DNA from: Acanthopleura granulata
Taxonomy: Eukaryota; Mollusca; Polyplacophora; Chitonida; Chitonidae
Direction of reading: 5' to 3'
Length of the DNA stretch: 64,000 bases
NCBI GenBank assembly: GCA_016165875.1
Contig: JABBOT010000005.1
Location: 20,027,203-20,091,202 of the forward strand
The position numbers and the translations under genes were made by a program. The notes beneath the pieces are model-generated. The model ran no database searches, was not told the origin of the DNA, and saw nothing but the letters and a program-made list of their open reading frames with translations. This document shows positions 51,319 through 63,690 of the stretch, in pieces (positions within the stretch are counted from its first letter, which is position 1; each line of letters starts with the position of its first letter).

Positions 51319-52560
51319 ACATCCATGTGGTGCATGACCGCTCGTGTTGGAAGCATTGTTATATTCCGCGAAATCTTTCTCTGTCCCGCGTGTAAACGCA
51401 CGCCTATACACTCCTTTCGCTGGAGCACTGTACATATATATATATATACATAATATATACAATAAATCGTCAATAAATCACCAAAATGATTTGCTATACT
51501 GTATGAGAATATATGTGACTTGGAATAAATTGATATCCAAGAATTTCTATTTTATTACAACTTAACAGAGTTCCTTAAATATTCACATTTAAGGTCGCAC
51601 AATGGGAAATGCCATGTCCTTTCTCTGTACGCATATAATGTGAAAGAATGTCCACTTTATACCGGTACGTAAAATTTATTTTCTCTTTATTCATTAATTG
51701 CAGAATTTTCGAAGAAGATATTCAGTGGAAAGTGGGCCTTACATAAACCACCAAGAAAAGAAAATAATAAATATGTAAGTCCTCACATCTTTTGGACAAT
51801 CAAAAGAAAATTATAGTCTTTGAAAAAAACTGCATTAAGCACATTCTCCCTCGAGAGAATTGTGACAACAAAATACCACTTGTGACTTCACATGCATACA
51901 CTACTTTTTGAGTGAAAATTTTGAGAGTAAATCTTAATAGGAAGAGCCCACGTTCCAAAAATTCGTAAATTATGTTTGTCGTGAATCACGTAGCCTTAAG
52001 GTCCTGTAACCTATATAAAGATGTCATATACAAAATCTGCATGACTTACATGAAATTTCTGAAAGTGGCCCCATAATCATTTCTGGACGCTAGTTACGAC
52101 GATATTCAATTGACTCTTTCTTATTTGACTTCTGACACATTCCAGCCACCATGGGCGTACTGGGCTCCGTTTATTAAGTAATGTTTTCTTCTCGCACACA
52201 TTACAACGTGTCTGCATGTTATGTAATGTCATTAAGTGTCAGTCGAACTGATTTGCTCTTTTCCACTGGATAAAACCAACGGCGTCTACTTAATTGGTGC
52301 TTGTCTTGTTGCCTTTCCTTCGTTAGAGACCACCTGTATTCCGCCAATGTATATGACTTGTGATGCTTATATGCGTAACACGTGGGGACGTCAGTATATG
52401 TTAGCCACGGATAAATAAAATTCATAGCCTTAAACACCAATCAATCAATCAATCAATCATTGTTTTCGTTGCTTTCACCATTGTTTCGTTCACGGCGGTG
52501 TTTCCTGGGCGCAGGCCAATTTCAGTGCGACCATATTTATTAACACACTGGCTGACTACA
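47153..52560. other. Noncoding region, scattered repeat remnants
   Basis: A diverged SINE family 1 fragment lies at about 48715-48870 (GTGGGAAAGTTCATCAGTAAC, then AGAATCTCGAGTGTGCATGG). C and T homopolymer runs lie near 47415 and 49201. A (CAAT)n run follows a SINE-like end at 52430-52460. No conserved coding exon is recognised. Confidence 0.4.
51247..51316. repeat. Compound TA/TG microsatellite
   Basis: A short palindrome GAAGGTATATATATATACCTTC is followed by a TA run and then a TG run of about 15 repeats. Confidence 0.9.
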
Positions 52561-52578
52561 ACGCCAAAGCCGAGCAGT

Positions 52579-52580
52579 AG

Positions 52581-52621
<41 letters not shown>
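52579..52621. repeat. TA microsatellite
   Basis: A run of TA dinucleotides of about 42 bp with one ACAT interruption. Confidence 0.9.
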
Positions 52622-52760
52622 CTTACTTGGTCAGTCTTTCTGCTAACCTTGCAGCAAGGGACTATGTAAGTATACCAAGCTTTATAAGTCTTTGGCGAGC
52701 ATTGACTCCACACAGGATTGAACCCTAGTCTTCGCATTTATATACGAGCCCGATCTCGTC

Positions 52761-53138
52761 CAATAGGGGAGTTTCGAGGTCGAACTCTTTTATCGCTAAA
52801 GGTAAGAAAAGACGCGCTGTACCATGTGGCCTGTCAAAAATGTTAGGCAACTATTTCTGATTGCAATTACTATAACATGGGTGTCTAAGAAAAGTTTCAA
52901 AAAAAGTTATTTAGACTAGACGTACAATAGGGAAAATTGAGGAACTGGAAGTTTTTTTTAATATAAAAAGCTCCTGAACCAAGGAGGGGTCGTTTGTACC
53001 TCCATAACACAGCGAGACTGGTTATCGGTAAATTACAGCGAAGAAAACTGCCTGACGTTTTTGTCAAGTCACATGACCCAGCTGAACTCTTTTTACCTTC
53101 TGGGACAAAAGATTTCAAAACTCGAAACTCCCCTGTTG
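52761..53138. mobile_element. MITE with 18-bp terminal inverted repeats
   Basis: The left end CAATAGGGGAGTTTCGAG and right end CTCGAAACTCCCCTGTTG are inverse copies with one mismatch. The 378-bp interior has no coding potential. A truncated relative lies at 34463-34626. The superfamily is not clear, because no confident target-site duplication is visible. Confidence 0.8.
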
Positions 53139-54433
53139 TATCAGGTATGACGAAAAGCAAATCTGGACCACGGTACAAAAGAGGCAGCCATTTTAATTAG
53201 TTTGCTGGAAACCGTGACCTTAGTCAAATGTGACTTTTCACCTTTCTTAATCTGATCAACAACTCAGTATGGCGAGGTTATAACGCTGAGCTGTTTCAGC
53301 TTTATCGTAGTCTATACTAAAATAAAAATCTTTGGCGAAGTTGATGCACCCTCGACTCGTTCGAGTTTTTCGCTCTTCCACTTGGCTTTTAAGGCACTTA
53401 ATTTGCTTTTTCGATTCATTTATGATTAAATTAACTGTTACAAAGAAATGGAAACTATACGAAAAAGCACGTAAACTTCATTGTCTCAAAAAAAAATAAC
53501 ACATCGAAGAAAAATTAATAAAAGTTTGTTTAAAAGACAACTGAAATACAAAATGTGAAAGGCAACTGGGGTGATAAAATGTTAAGTTATATAAACAAGA
53601 AAAATATCCTAATTTCTTATGTACATGTTCACCATTTCCAGAAAAAAAACTTGCTGTTATCGAACAACTTCTTTTCCGAATTATACGAGTTCACGTAACC
53701 AATATCGGCTGATCGCGAACACCTGCAGATATGCTTCTGGTCCTTTCGGTTGAATATTAATGAGGCAAAATGGCCCGCCCACTTTGTGTTGAATTGAAAT
53801 ACCGGCAGGACTTCTCTGGGCTCGTACAAGCTACATACTCAATGAAATATTTTTAATTTCAACATGACTGATTTAGTTTATGAGCGGACTTCAAAAAGAT
53901 TTCGTTAATTCGTCGCAATCAGAATTTCTTAAAAATCCAAGTTTGGGGGGACCATGTCTCTTTAAAGTTCAAGAAACACCATTTTTTATTTTTGTGATGT
54001 AGGATAATCGACATATCGCAGTTCAAAGTAGACAAAAACGTCCACGTAGGGAAAATCGAACGGGCCGTCATGCTCTCAATTTTAACCAATCAAGGGCGAG
54101 ATATTTCTCCCACGTTTGAGGTTATTTACCAAAGTCTCACCCAGGAGGCCACAATTCGTGGCCTTCGGTTGTAATAATAAGAGGGGCCATATTTAGCAAG
54201 ACAACAGAGAGTCTCACCTCTAATACTGAAGAGCATAGGGTACGGATGACATCACATCTTGTTTCCGCTTTCTTTGAAATGGCGTTTACCATGGTCTCGT
54301 AAGAGTTCCAAATTAAAAGGCGATTTATAGTTACCAAGCGCGTTATTAAAAAATGCCTATGCCCGTTTAGGTCTGCATAGGCTCCTCCTATGAAATAACT
54401 TTAGTTAGGCCCTATATGTTTTGTTGTCTTTAA
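53139..54433. other. Noncoding, nothing recognised
   Basis: AT-rich sequence without conserved exon or clear repeat. Confidence 0.4.
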
Positions 54434-55051
54434 AGGAGAAGGCCGGGCAAGTGTATCGTAAATAGTAGTGAAAAGAGAAAGGTTTGAAAATTTAAAAAAC
54501 ACCATCCGATAATTTTTTAGACGTTCTCTTAGAAACATATGCTGCATCTCCGTAAGTTCACATAGCCGTCAGAAGACGCCAATATTTTACCGAGGTGATA
54601 ACGGCTGATTGACGTCAATCGTGCCCTGCGCTCTCAAGCGATACCCAGCCCTCCTGTATTCAATGTGCTGTTTGTGCAGCCAAAATATGCACACTGTGGC
54701 ATCTTGTCAGTTCTTTGTTGTTGTCTGTGCACTAACAAAACAAGGCACAGCAGCCAACCGTCCGCAATCGAGTTGAATTCGCATCCTTGGGGCCTATATG
54801 ACTCGTGTTATGTACATTCAAAATATAGATTGGTAATGATTTGAGGGACCGATTCAAATTTTTTTCATAGTTACGTCCCCTTTTACAGGGAGGTGTTTAT
54901 TATCCGCGATTGAGTGTGTGTTATGACCTTACCTTAAAGTTGGTTGCCTCTGAAGTAAAAAAAAATCTAAAAAAAAATTGAAGGTCGGTTTGAAATCTTC
55001 AGTCCATACTCTTTTACCAAAAGTTGCCCAATACTTCCCCGATCTTCTCCT
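54434..55051. mobile_element. MITE flanked by TTAA, about 618 bp
   Basis: The left end AGGAGAAGGCCGGGCAAGTGT and right end (inverted) AGGAGAAGATCGGGGAAGTAT form imperfect terminal repeats. TTAA lies immediately outside both ends (54430-54433 and 55052-55055), the target site of piggyBac-type transposases. The terminal bases are not the CCC typical of piggyBac, so the family is uncertain. Confidence 0.78.
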
Positions 55052-55055
55052 TTAA

Positions 55056-58000
55056 GACATCATGTTGTAATCTCGCTAAATATATTACACTGTGTATCAC
55101 CGTGAATTACAGGGATCATGCATAATCTGAAAAATCCAGAAATTCCCAACTTAAAAAGTTTCCGGCAGCATTCTTGAAAAGAATCATAGACGCCAAATAA
55201 GTGGGCCCAGAATATTCGGATCCTATATATCTGCCAATGTATAACTGTAATGTATTTTGTATTTATCAAATACAAAATTACATAATATAGAGCACGCATT
55301 GTTTTTAAATTTGGGAACCGATTTATATTTAAGCTCTGTATAGGGGCCTTGACCTATATGTGTATTGTAGATGTAATGTACGACATCACACTATCGCAGA
55401 TGCTTTAATTTAATTAAAATGTTTGACTTTTCCCGTATTATATACACTTAAGTTCATTGAGGTGAAATATTGCTATATGCCAGCACGCATGTGCGTATGT
55501 GTATTTGCCTTGATTGAATGTGGACAGCATGCCGGGGATATATACGTGGGGGATCTCTTGTACCGCTTAACAGTTTATATAGGGTAAATATTACATGCAG
55601 CTGTAAACCGCATGTTGCAGACGTGCGACCAGTTTATCTACACGAGAGGGAAGGGGCGCCATTTTTATATGGTGGATTTTTTTTTGGTGTGTGGTTCTTT
55701 TATAATAACACGAGTGTAAATCAACATCTTCGAGCCGAGCGCCGCCGCGCGCTAACGGGGGAATTCCCGCAGCGCGCTGGAGCGCTCCCAGCATGCACCA
55801 GTCATGTCATATGGAAGATAATTATTTCTCAGAATGGAAAAAGTGAAGCGCGACACGACCGTGGATCAACAACAGCCCACTTCGGCTATAAATATATAGC
55901 TATACAGGCAACATTATGCTTAGGGCTCCACATGTAACTTTATGAAATGGCTATTCACACGCGAGTGCATGGTGGACTGTGGCGGTGTGATGTTATCATC
56001 CCTGCTCTATAGGGGGGGAGAGGGGGGAGAGGGGGGCACCCTCGGGAATCACTTGCTTGGGGGCTACCTGCGAGTAAGCTCTTACATCCCACCCAGCGAG
56101 TGTGGAGACCAACACCAGAGGGTCAAGTTGAAATATTAACCCAATTTTCACAAGTTTATCAAAGTTTCATCTGCATGTAAGACATTTGCTGTAGGTCACA
56201 GGAGACAAGGGTTTAGTAGCAGAAAAGAAGCATGCCATTCTCGGACATGAAATTTTTTAGATTGCTTTGCTTCAGTAGCGTTTGTGTATTCATATGTCGC
56301 CATGTAGTCGTGTTCTCTCGTGTAGTGTTATAAAAAGCTCTCAAAAAGTGGCCACTTTCCTTTCACCAATATGACATTTAAATGTTACGAAGTTCGCCTG
56401 TATAACCTGAAAAAAATGATGGTTTATTCAAGTTTCCTCCACTTACCCATAACATGCTGGTTATTATCGCATGAGTGAAAAATTCTTGAATACTGATGGC
56501 CTTAGACAATAATAACAAAATCTAGAGGGAGACCTCGATTCAATTCTACGTCTCGTCATACGCACGAGTTTACAACTATTGTAAACCAGTCTTGGTACTT
56601 CCCTGTTTAGCACTGGGCAATATACGAAGTTTACTGGCTGGCGTGATTGGATAGGGCGTCATCACTGTCACCATTCGAGTTCATGGCTGTGTAATCTTCG
56701 GCCAAGCATTTAATAGCTTCAAGTCGGCCAAGGAAGCGAATGTGTTTTGGCTCTAAGAAGAAAAAAAAATCGAGGCTTTAGTGGCAACAACGCCGTTGTA
56801 ATTAAATTCAACTGATAAGTTGTCACACACTGTTTTGGATCGAACACCGAAAACTTACATGCCTTCAACCTGATGTGTGTCTTTGAAGAGTTGGCACCGC
56901 GGTATATACTCTTCATACGTATTTATAAAGATCACTTGGTGCAGTAAGTTTCCCTGTATAAAATTCTGACAGGATTTTTTCACACAAAATACGAGAAGTT
57001 CATATAAAGATTCACGTGTACCGGTGTTGCTCCCATAGGTGACAAAAACGTCATACTTGTGCATAGAAGACAGATGATCTTAACGAACTTCATGCAACAC
57101 GAATTAAAGACAACGAAAAGAGAGCAAAGGGAACAATGGAACAATGGGAATTTTGGAAACTCCCCATTCAAGAACGAGCATGAGCCATGCACGCATCGGG
57201 TGGCCTTGCGCGAATGTCAAGCGCCATAACCAGGCGGCCACAACCCGTTCCCCAGATCGTTGTTATACCATGTTGTTTCGCTCTGTATCATGCTAGAAAT
57301 AGCTTCATATTTATGTATCTTTTTAGGATTTGGAAATATGAAGAAACTCGACTCCCAGTAAGTAATTTGTCATGCAAACACTCTCGTACTGGTGGAGATA
57401 TTGTGACAGACAAGCCTTTCGACAGACCACCTCCGTCTTACAGGTTCTGGGCAAAGTGGAAGTGGAGGTAAAGACTTGGTGCGTGGTAATTGGAGGGTTG
57501 AGACTCTTGCCACACAGGAGCAGCCAAGAGACTTGACGATAACCAGCGTTTCTACAAGAGCTATGTTACACGAATGTGGGTGTTGTTGAAAACAGATGTG
57601 TATATAGAGGTGAAACCAAAGAAAAAATATACATGTATTATATGTAACCGAAGAAAACGAAGAGTGAAATATAAAAATAAACACCGAATTATACTGAACG
57701 TTTTGAACAAGAAAGAAACGTTTAGATGACCAAAGGGAACGGTGAACAAATAAATAAACAATAATCTGACGGTGATACAAATATATATAAAGGCTAATAT
57801 ATATACAATATCCTTTAAGTAAAAATCAACGTCTATAAAACGCCTTATTGTTTTACTTGTTTCCCCAACGGCACAGCTGATGACAAAGCCATAGGCCCTA
57901 TATATGTATATGTACAATGGAGATACATGTAGTATATATGACAAGTGAGGAATATATAGGCCAGCATGTGTACAACAAAACAGTTGCGAGAGGCCAGGAA

Positions 58001-59073
58001 AGGTTACTTCTGTGCATGCAGTCTATTATGTGTTTAATGTGTATTGCCGTATCGGGAGTCGGCACAAAGTGCATCATGCGAGTTACAGATAACTGAACTC
58101 CAACGCCATTGTCACTTTTATACGTTTCAGCTGGACTTCACTTGTATGAACAACTTAGTTTTCTTAACTTATATTTGTGTTTTAAAATGTGTCCTGCACT
58201 AAAAACGAACACATACATGTTTATATATTATTGCTTGGGGAGTTAGTTGTAATTAACACATGTACCCTGTATATGTGTATGTATGTATAGCCTACTTTGC
58301 ATATAAATGTTTATTGGACTAGGTGTTGGTTACACATCAAAAGTTCCGCACGCGACGTAACAAACCAGATTTAGCTACAACGACTTGATACATATACAAC
58401 AGACTAAGCATCTTACGCTACATCTCACACGTGTGCATAAATTCGGAGTCTAATCACAAATGTTGAAGAGACAGGAATCTTTATAGTATCAAGGGACATG
58501 TGTATACCCTTGTCTACGATGCCAGTGCAGAAACCTAATAGAGAACTCATGGCTTGTAGACCTAATAGGTCATTATAGATACAATGAAGACGGTATATAA
58601 TCTGGGATACAATATTTTCTCCCAGATATAACATAGACCTAATTAATTCAAACGGAAAGCCTCGACTTAATAGCACAAGAAGAAATATGAAGGAGAGATT
58701 TAACCGAAAATTTTAAACATGAAATTTTGCCTTAATAACTTAGGCTGGGTTACCAAATTTTAGTGCTTACCAATAGTCGCATTGAAATGTTTGTATTAAT
58801 TTTTATTATTATTTATTTATTTATTTTTGTTTATCGTCATGCATACTCTTTAATTTTTCGTATATGATTTGGCAGTTTTACTGGTTATAGACCTCTCGGA
58901 ATAATATCTGTGTCAAAACAAAAAACGGTCATAATTTTAATGAAAATGGAAGAAACGGCCCCAAAATGCATGCCTGGTGTTTCACTGGCCTTGATGACGC
59001 TATAAGTACATGTACGTACATGTAGTTTCAATTAGGAACAACCAACCCTTTGGGAGGGGAAATGTCCATAAAA
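55056..59073. other. Noncoding region
   Basis: A G-rich tract with three or more G blocks lies at 56012-56036. A SINE tail-like remnant lies near 56460-56510. A locally GC-rich segment at 55730-55800 carries a 139-codon ORF without recognisable homology. Confidence 0.4.
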
Positions 59074-59248
59074 GTGTCAATGTCCAAAACAGAATTGCCA
59101 TACCTTAGTCAAAAGAAGTGTCAATGTCCAAAACAGAATTGCCATACCTTAGTCAAAAGAAGTGTCAATGTCCAAAACAGAATTGCCATACCTTAGTCAA
59201 AAGAAGTGTCAATGTCCAAAACAGAATTGCCATACCTTAGTCAAAAGT
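59074..59248 (+). repeat. 44-bp tandem array, four nearly identical units
   Basis: The unit begins GTGTCAATGTCCAAAACAGA and continues ATTGCCATACCTTAGTCAAAAGAA. The four copies appear identical apart from the ends, so the expansion is recent. Confidence 0.96.
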
Positions 59249-59739
59249 GGCCGAAAGGGCCAAAACTATACTTGAACATGGTCTGGTAAAGTTGTATCGA
59301 CTTTCCTTTCAATTCGATTAACCGTTTCGAAAGAAAGAAAGGTCCGGAAAACTGTCAAAATACCAGAACAAAGACAAAACTGTCAGAATTCAATCGAAAG
59401 TGATCTAAGACACGAACCGAGAATTGAATTTGATCTGTATAATTTACCATGCATGCATACCAAGTTTGAATCCAATACGACGAACCGTTAAGTTTTGATA
59501 ACTGATTAAATAGTTACGGATTGCCTCGGACGGATTGAAAGACTTGGTGCAAATGTATATACTTCCCTCAGGTACCAGAAGGAAACTTAGTAAGAGTGGA
59601 GGAATCCAGAAATTTCGCATAACAGTCGTGAAGTGTGGTCAGGTCTCCCTGTATAACAGGAATATTGAAAGAAAACCAGACTGCAACTATGTAGTACTGC
59701 CACAACCGAATAAGCATCCCGATGATGTGTGTATGTATG

Positions 59740-59998
59740 CTTGGGTTTTAAGTTGTACTTAACAATTTTCCAGTTATATGACAAGGAGCCCTTAGAATGT
59801 ATACATATTTTGTGTGTCTTCTTGTGGCAGGGCTAGCCCATGCGGCTTAGGTGCTGCCGCCAGTGGCGCATCATGCCGACGACACCAGACATGACATCCC
59901 ACCAAGTCACATCACATTGACACCGGGCCGACCAGTCCTGTTTCCTTGCTCTAACCTCCCAGTGCTGACCGCCAAGCGAGGCAGCAACAAGTACCATT
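59740..59998 (-). mobile_element. SINE family 2, body without the tRNA-like head
   Basis: It matches 40260-40540 along its length (GTGTCTTCTTGTGGCAGGGC, CACCAGACATGACATCCCAC, GACACCGGGCCGACCAGTCC, GAGGCAGCAACAAGTACCAT) and stops where the tRNA-like head begins in the other copy, so it is 5'-truncated. Confidence 0.8.
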
Positions 59999-61540
59999 TT
60001 TATGGTACACATGGATTTCAATCATTTTGTTCGTTTTTCATTTGCCAAAGGGTTACACGGTTCACAACCAATCATATTGTACACTCTTTTGACAGAGGAG
60101 AACAACTGCATGTGTACAAAATCGCCACGGTGAAAACCGGGGTTGGTGATGCTTAATTTAGTTCTTTGTGTGTATTTACATAGTGTACAAAGATATAAAC
60201 GCAACATTTTTGCAATATTCCACAGGATAATGCCGTGATTTTTGTCAATATAATACCAAGGGATAATACCAAGCAAAAGCCCTGTATCTGTGTACATTCC
60301 AGTCTCCAAAACCAAACTGTTGTCGATTTCAGCTATTTACTATTTAGACCCGTCAGACAGTGCTCGACTGGCCAACGTATTCACTTGACCTGTCTTCAAC
60401 TGAAGAACATGTGGGATGTCCTCGACCGGCGTGTTCGTCGGCGACTTCCAGTTCCGGGTAACATCGCAATAGACCATCTCATCAGGTCTATGTGTTGACG
60501 ACGTATATCAGTGCAACAGGCAAACGGTCATCATACTCGGTATCGAAGTGTGGAATTTCCCAAACTGGCCCCAACCCTGTTTCCTAATCTTCCTCAGCGT
60601 TACTATCGGTTGTTTGTTTCCATCAGATACGGGAATGTATTGCTAAGAGTCCATATTAAGCCCTGCTGAAAAACGGTATGGAAAGCCCTTTGATAACGCA
60701 GTTAATTTTATCAAAATATTGGGTGTTGCATGTGGTAGTCCGAAGACTGAAAAAGCATCCTGATGATGATCATTTACAGAAAGGCGCTCTGCATATGGAG
60801 GGTGAAGCCGAAATTGCTATATACCTACTATAACGTTTGAACACTGTACTTCCGAACACGTGTATGCAGAGGGTCGTATACTATACTGAATAGTGACGGC
60901 GAATGGGAGAGTTGAACCAGTCCGATTTCCGGTGTACAAACTTTATGTTCGAGGTTTCCAGGATTAAAATAAACACACAACACGGCCGTTCAGGAATTGG
61001 ATCATACAAAATGATGTATTCTTTATCACCAATCACATATACGCGCCAGGTGGCATAAATACAGGATACAAATGTTTACAACGTAAAATACATTATAGTT
61101 GTACAAATCACTCACTTGAAAGGAAATGTACCAGGCAGGCCGCCTTGATACTATATAACCACTCCCCCGTCATATACGTGTATACGATCAACAAGAGAGT
61201 TTTCACTGGCGACGTACTCTGATACTACACCCATTTACAAAGTCTGAATTTGTATATAATAGTGTTTAAATTAAAATACAAATGACACAACCTTAACAGA
61301 AATTGACAAAACCTCTGTTCATTTCTGAATCCAGGTAACAGTAAACATGCGTATATACTTAAACATGCGTATAATATATCATTTTCCATTATTTACCAAT
61401 CCATACATCACAAAATTAAGATGTAAAACTAATAATAATAAAAAAAACTTAAAGCTTACAAAGTCTGAAGAAACAAATGACTGAAAGTGCTGGTTGATTA
61501 ATAGAGAAATGTTATAATACTCATAAAGCCAATTTTACCT
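59999..61540. other. Noncoding, nothing recognised
   Basis: No conserved exon or repeat is defined. Short ORFs are not family-like. Confidence 0.4.
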
Positions 61541-62010
61541 CAGACGTGACAAGCGTAGACTACATCATTTGATCTGCACGCTACATTTGGTGCCGTTTCC
61601 ACTAGACGCGACAAGTGCAAGCGAACTGCGTCATTTCATTACAAAGTATGCTGTCCAAGTTTTCCCTACCAGTATACAAGCGACAACTGCAAACAGACTA
61701 CATCGTCATTTGATTTTATCACGCTATAAGTCAATGCCACTAGACGCAACAAATGCAAACGAAAGGAAACCATTTGATTACTAACTGTGCTAATAAGTAT
61801 CGTCCTTACTATAACAAGCGTTAAGTGTGAAGACACTACTTCGTCATTTGATTGCCACGCTTTGCTAAAGCATGTTTTCCATATACACGGCAACCCCAAA
61901 CAGACTTCTACGTCATTTGATTGCTACGCTTTACTGACGTGTCTTTTTCCACAACAGACGCGGCACCCGCAAACAGATCACATCGTCACTGGATTGCTAC
62001 ACTATATACC
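61541..62010. repeat. Degenerate tandem array of roughly 70-80 bp units
   Basis: About six imperfect units share TACATCGTCATTTGATTGCTACGCTTTAC-like cores (in parts CGTCATTTGATTGC, CACGCTTTGCT) and upstream ACGCGACAAGTGCAAACAGAC-like segments. Unit lengths vary because of indels. Confidence 0.75.
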
Positions 62011-63077
62011 TCATAAAATACCGAACCCACCATACGCTTTTCCTCAGTAATCAACGTCCTAATCAAGCATTTTTTATATACGTTACTTTTAAGGGTCATT
62101 GGGATTCCTGTCACAAACGTTGTTAGACTTAACTTCATAAAGGCCCTCGTTCGTGTCGTGTAATTGCAGCACAAATATTATTTCATGAAAAAAGAGAAAT
62201 GGGGAACTCTCAAAACTCCTTATAAAGTTTTTAACAAAGCGGTCAAAGCTATGCACCCTTTAGTTCTTTCCTGCAGTACGTCACACTTTTCAGTGTGTGT
62301 GTGCTCATGAAACACTTAGGTAGTCCACAAACAATGCAGCGTCTCACCAGGAAATGACGCATTTCACCGCGGTTGGACCCTTTTGGGTAAGCCGTCTGTC
62401 TCCCAATCCGTGAAAATGGTCCATGGTCCACTGGAATGCTCATGTGAGACCGTCGGGTACTCACTTGGTTATTTTCTTGTTTTTTTTAACATTTTACCGA
62501 TACTATTACAATAAAATTAACGTTTAACTGTAAAAAAACATTTACATACAACTTATATCAAGTGTCAAGTCCACTGTAAAACAAAACCAAAGAGACCGTG
62601 GTAAAACCAGATTGCGGATGAAACAAATCAGATGCTGTTGAATTCCATTAAGCCACTTCAGTGGACAACGGCTTTCGAAGACCGAAACAATTAAGATTAC
62701 ATGATCCCCCGAGGAAGGAAAACAAAACCCTGTACATACGAATGTATTTATTAGATTGATACTTGACACCATACTCAAGAATTTTTCATTCATACCTCGG
62801 CGGTCAGTTTTACAGGTGGAGGAAACCAGAGTGACCGCCGCAAACCAAGGTCATCTGCAAATTACGGACAAAATTCCTACGTGTGAGGCACAAATTTCCA
62901 CGCCGTAATGGTGGCAGGCGAATGAGTCTTCAACGCAACGTAGGACTAAAGTGTCGTACAAGCCCCATCCATAACGTCCAACATCACCATGGTTCCTATA
63001 CAAAGAATGACAATGGTTTACTCTAGCGAAAGTGTTTCTATCAACTACATACTGACGTCTTTGAGAGGCATTTAGAA
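62011..63077. other. Noncoding, possible 3' UTR of the terminal exon at 63478
   Basis: A - strand AATAAA (TTTATT near 62747) could end a transcript from 63478, about 730 bp downstream. A SINE-like tail fragment lies at 62760-62840 (CATACTCAAGAATTTTTCATT). No coding exon is seen. Confidence 0.35.
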
Positions 63078-63310
63078 CTTGAGTTGGATAACATAACCAT
63101 GTTACATGGATAGCAAATTCTATTTATTCTGAAGCGGCATTTCGGTATAAACACTAATACCGTTTTCATGCATAATGAACAACTTGACGGTGTATAACAT
63201 CTTTGAGAGGCATTTAGAAGTTGTTCATTATGCTTGGAAACGGATTAGTCTCTAAAACTCGCCTCAAAGTAAACGGACGTTGTTATCCATATAACCTGGT
63301 TATGTTAAAT
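63078..63310. repeat. Imperfect foldback element
   Basis: CACTAATACCGTTTTCATGC and GCATAATGAACAACTT (63160-63190) are inverted at 63208-63255 (AAGTTGTTCATTATGC, then GGAAACGGATTAGTC). Outer arms TAACATAACCATGTTACATGG (63090) and CCATATAACCTGGTTATGTTA (63286) also pair. In addition TTTGAGAGGCATTTAGAA occurs as a direct repeat at 63060 and 63201. Confidence 0.75.
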
Positions 63311-63477
63311 ACTGAGAGTTTGGTACAGACACATAAGGCAAAGCTGAATGTGGATTTCCACATAAAGAGAGTCATGAAGTGGCTTTCTACGAAGGCATTC
63401 CTGCTCCATTTTCAGTAACAGACAACAAAGGTTGTAGATCCAAATAAAGCACTGATCAGAGGCTACAAAGGTCACAG

Positions 63478-63680
63478 TTAACTGTGAGGCTGTGACCTTC
63501 GGCGCGGCGGATGTTCCATCTTCTGAGCAAAGGCCAACCAGAAGCCCAGGTCCGGCTCGGACTGCGGCACGGCGCCCTCGATCAGCTCATCAAACTGGAT
63601 AAAGGAGAAACTGATCCCCAGAGAACTTGGCCAGCACAACTCAGTGTCCATGCTGTTAGTGACGGGCATGTAATCAATGA
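63478..63680 (-). CDS. Probable terminal exon of an unidentified gene (partial)
   Basis: The - strand has an acceptor CATGTGTTTCAG followed by an open frame of about 67 codons to a TAA at 63480-63478. It reads VIDYMPVTNSMDTELCWPSS, LGISFSFIQFDELIEGAVPQ, SEPDLGFWLAFAQKMEHPPR and RRSQPHS. Codon use is more GC-rich and protein-like than the flanks (for example GCGCCGTGCCGCAGTCCGAG, reverse complement around 63565), and the composition (aromatic, acidic, no low complexity) looks genuine. I do not recognise the family. The rest of the gene lies beyond 64000. An inverted repeat (AAGGTCACAG / CTGTGACCTT, 63468-63499) straddles the stop codon. Confidence 0.6.
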
Positions 63681-63690
63681 CCTGAAACAC

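Noticed and set aside
51180..51473. ORFs with runs of His-Thr, Tyr-Ile or Cys-Val
   Set aside because: Translations of the TA/TG microsatellite.
55518..55937. 139-codon ORF on the + strand
   Set aside because: No recognisable domain, includes palindromic GC-rich and low-complexity parts, and no splice or promoter context; probably chance.
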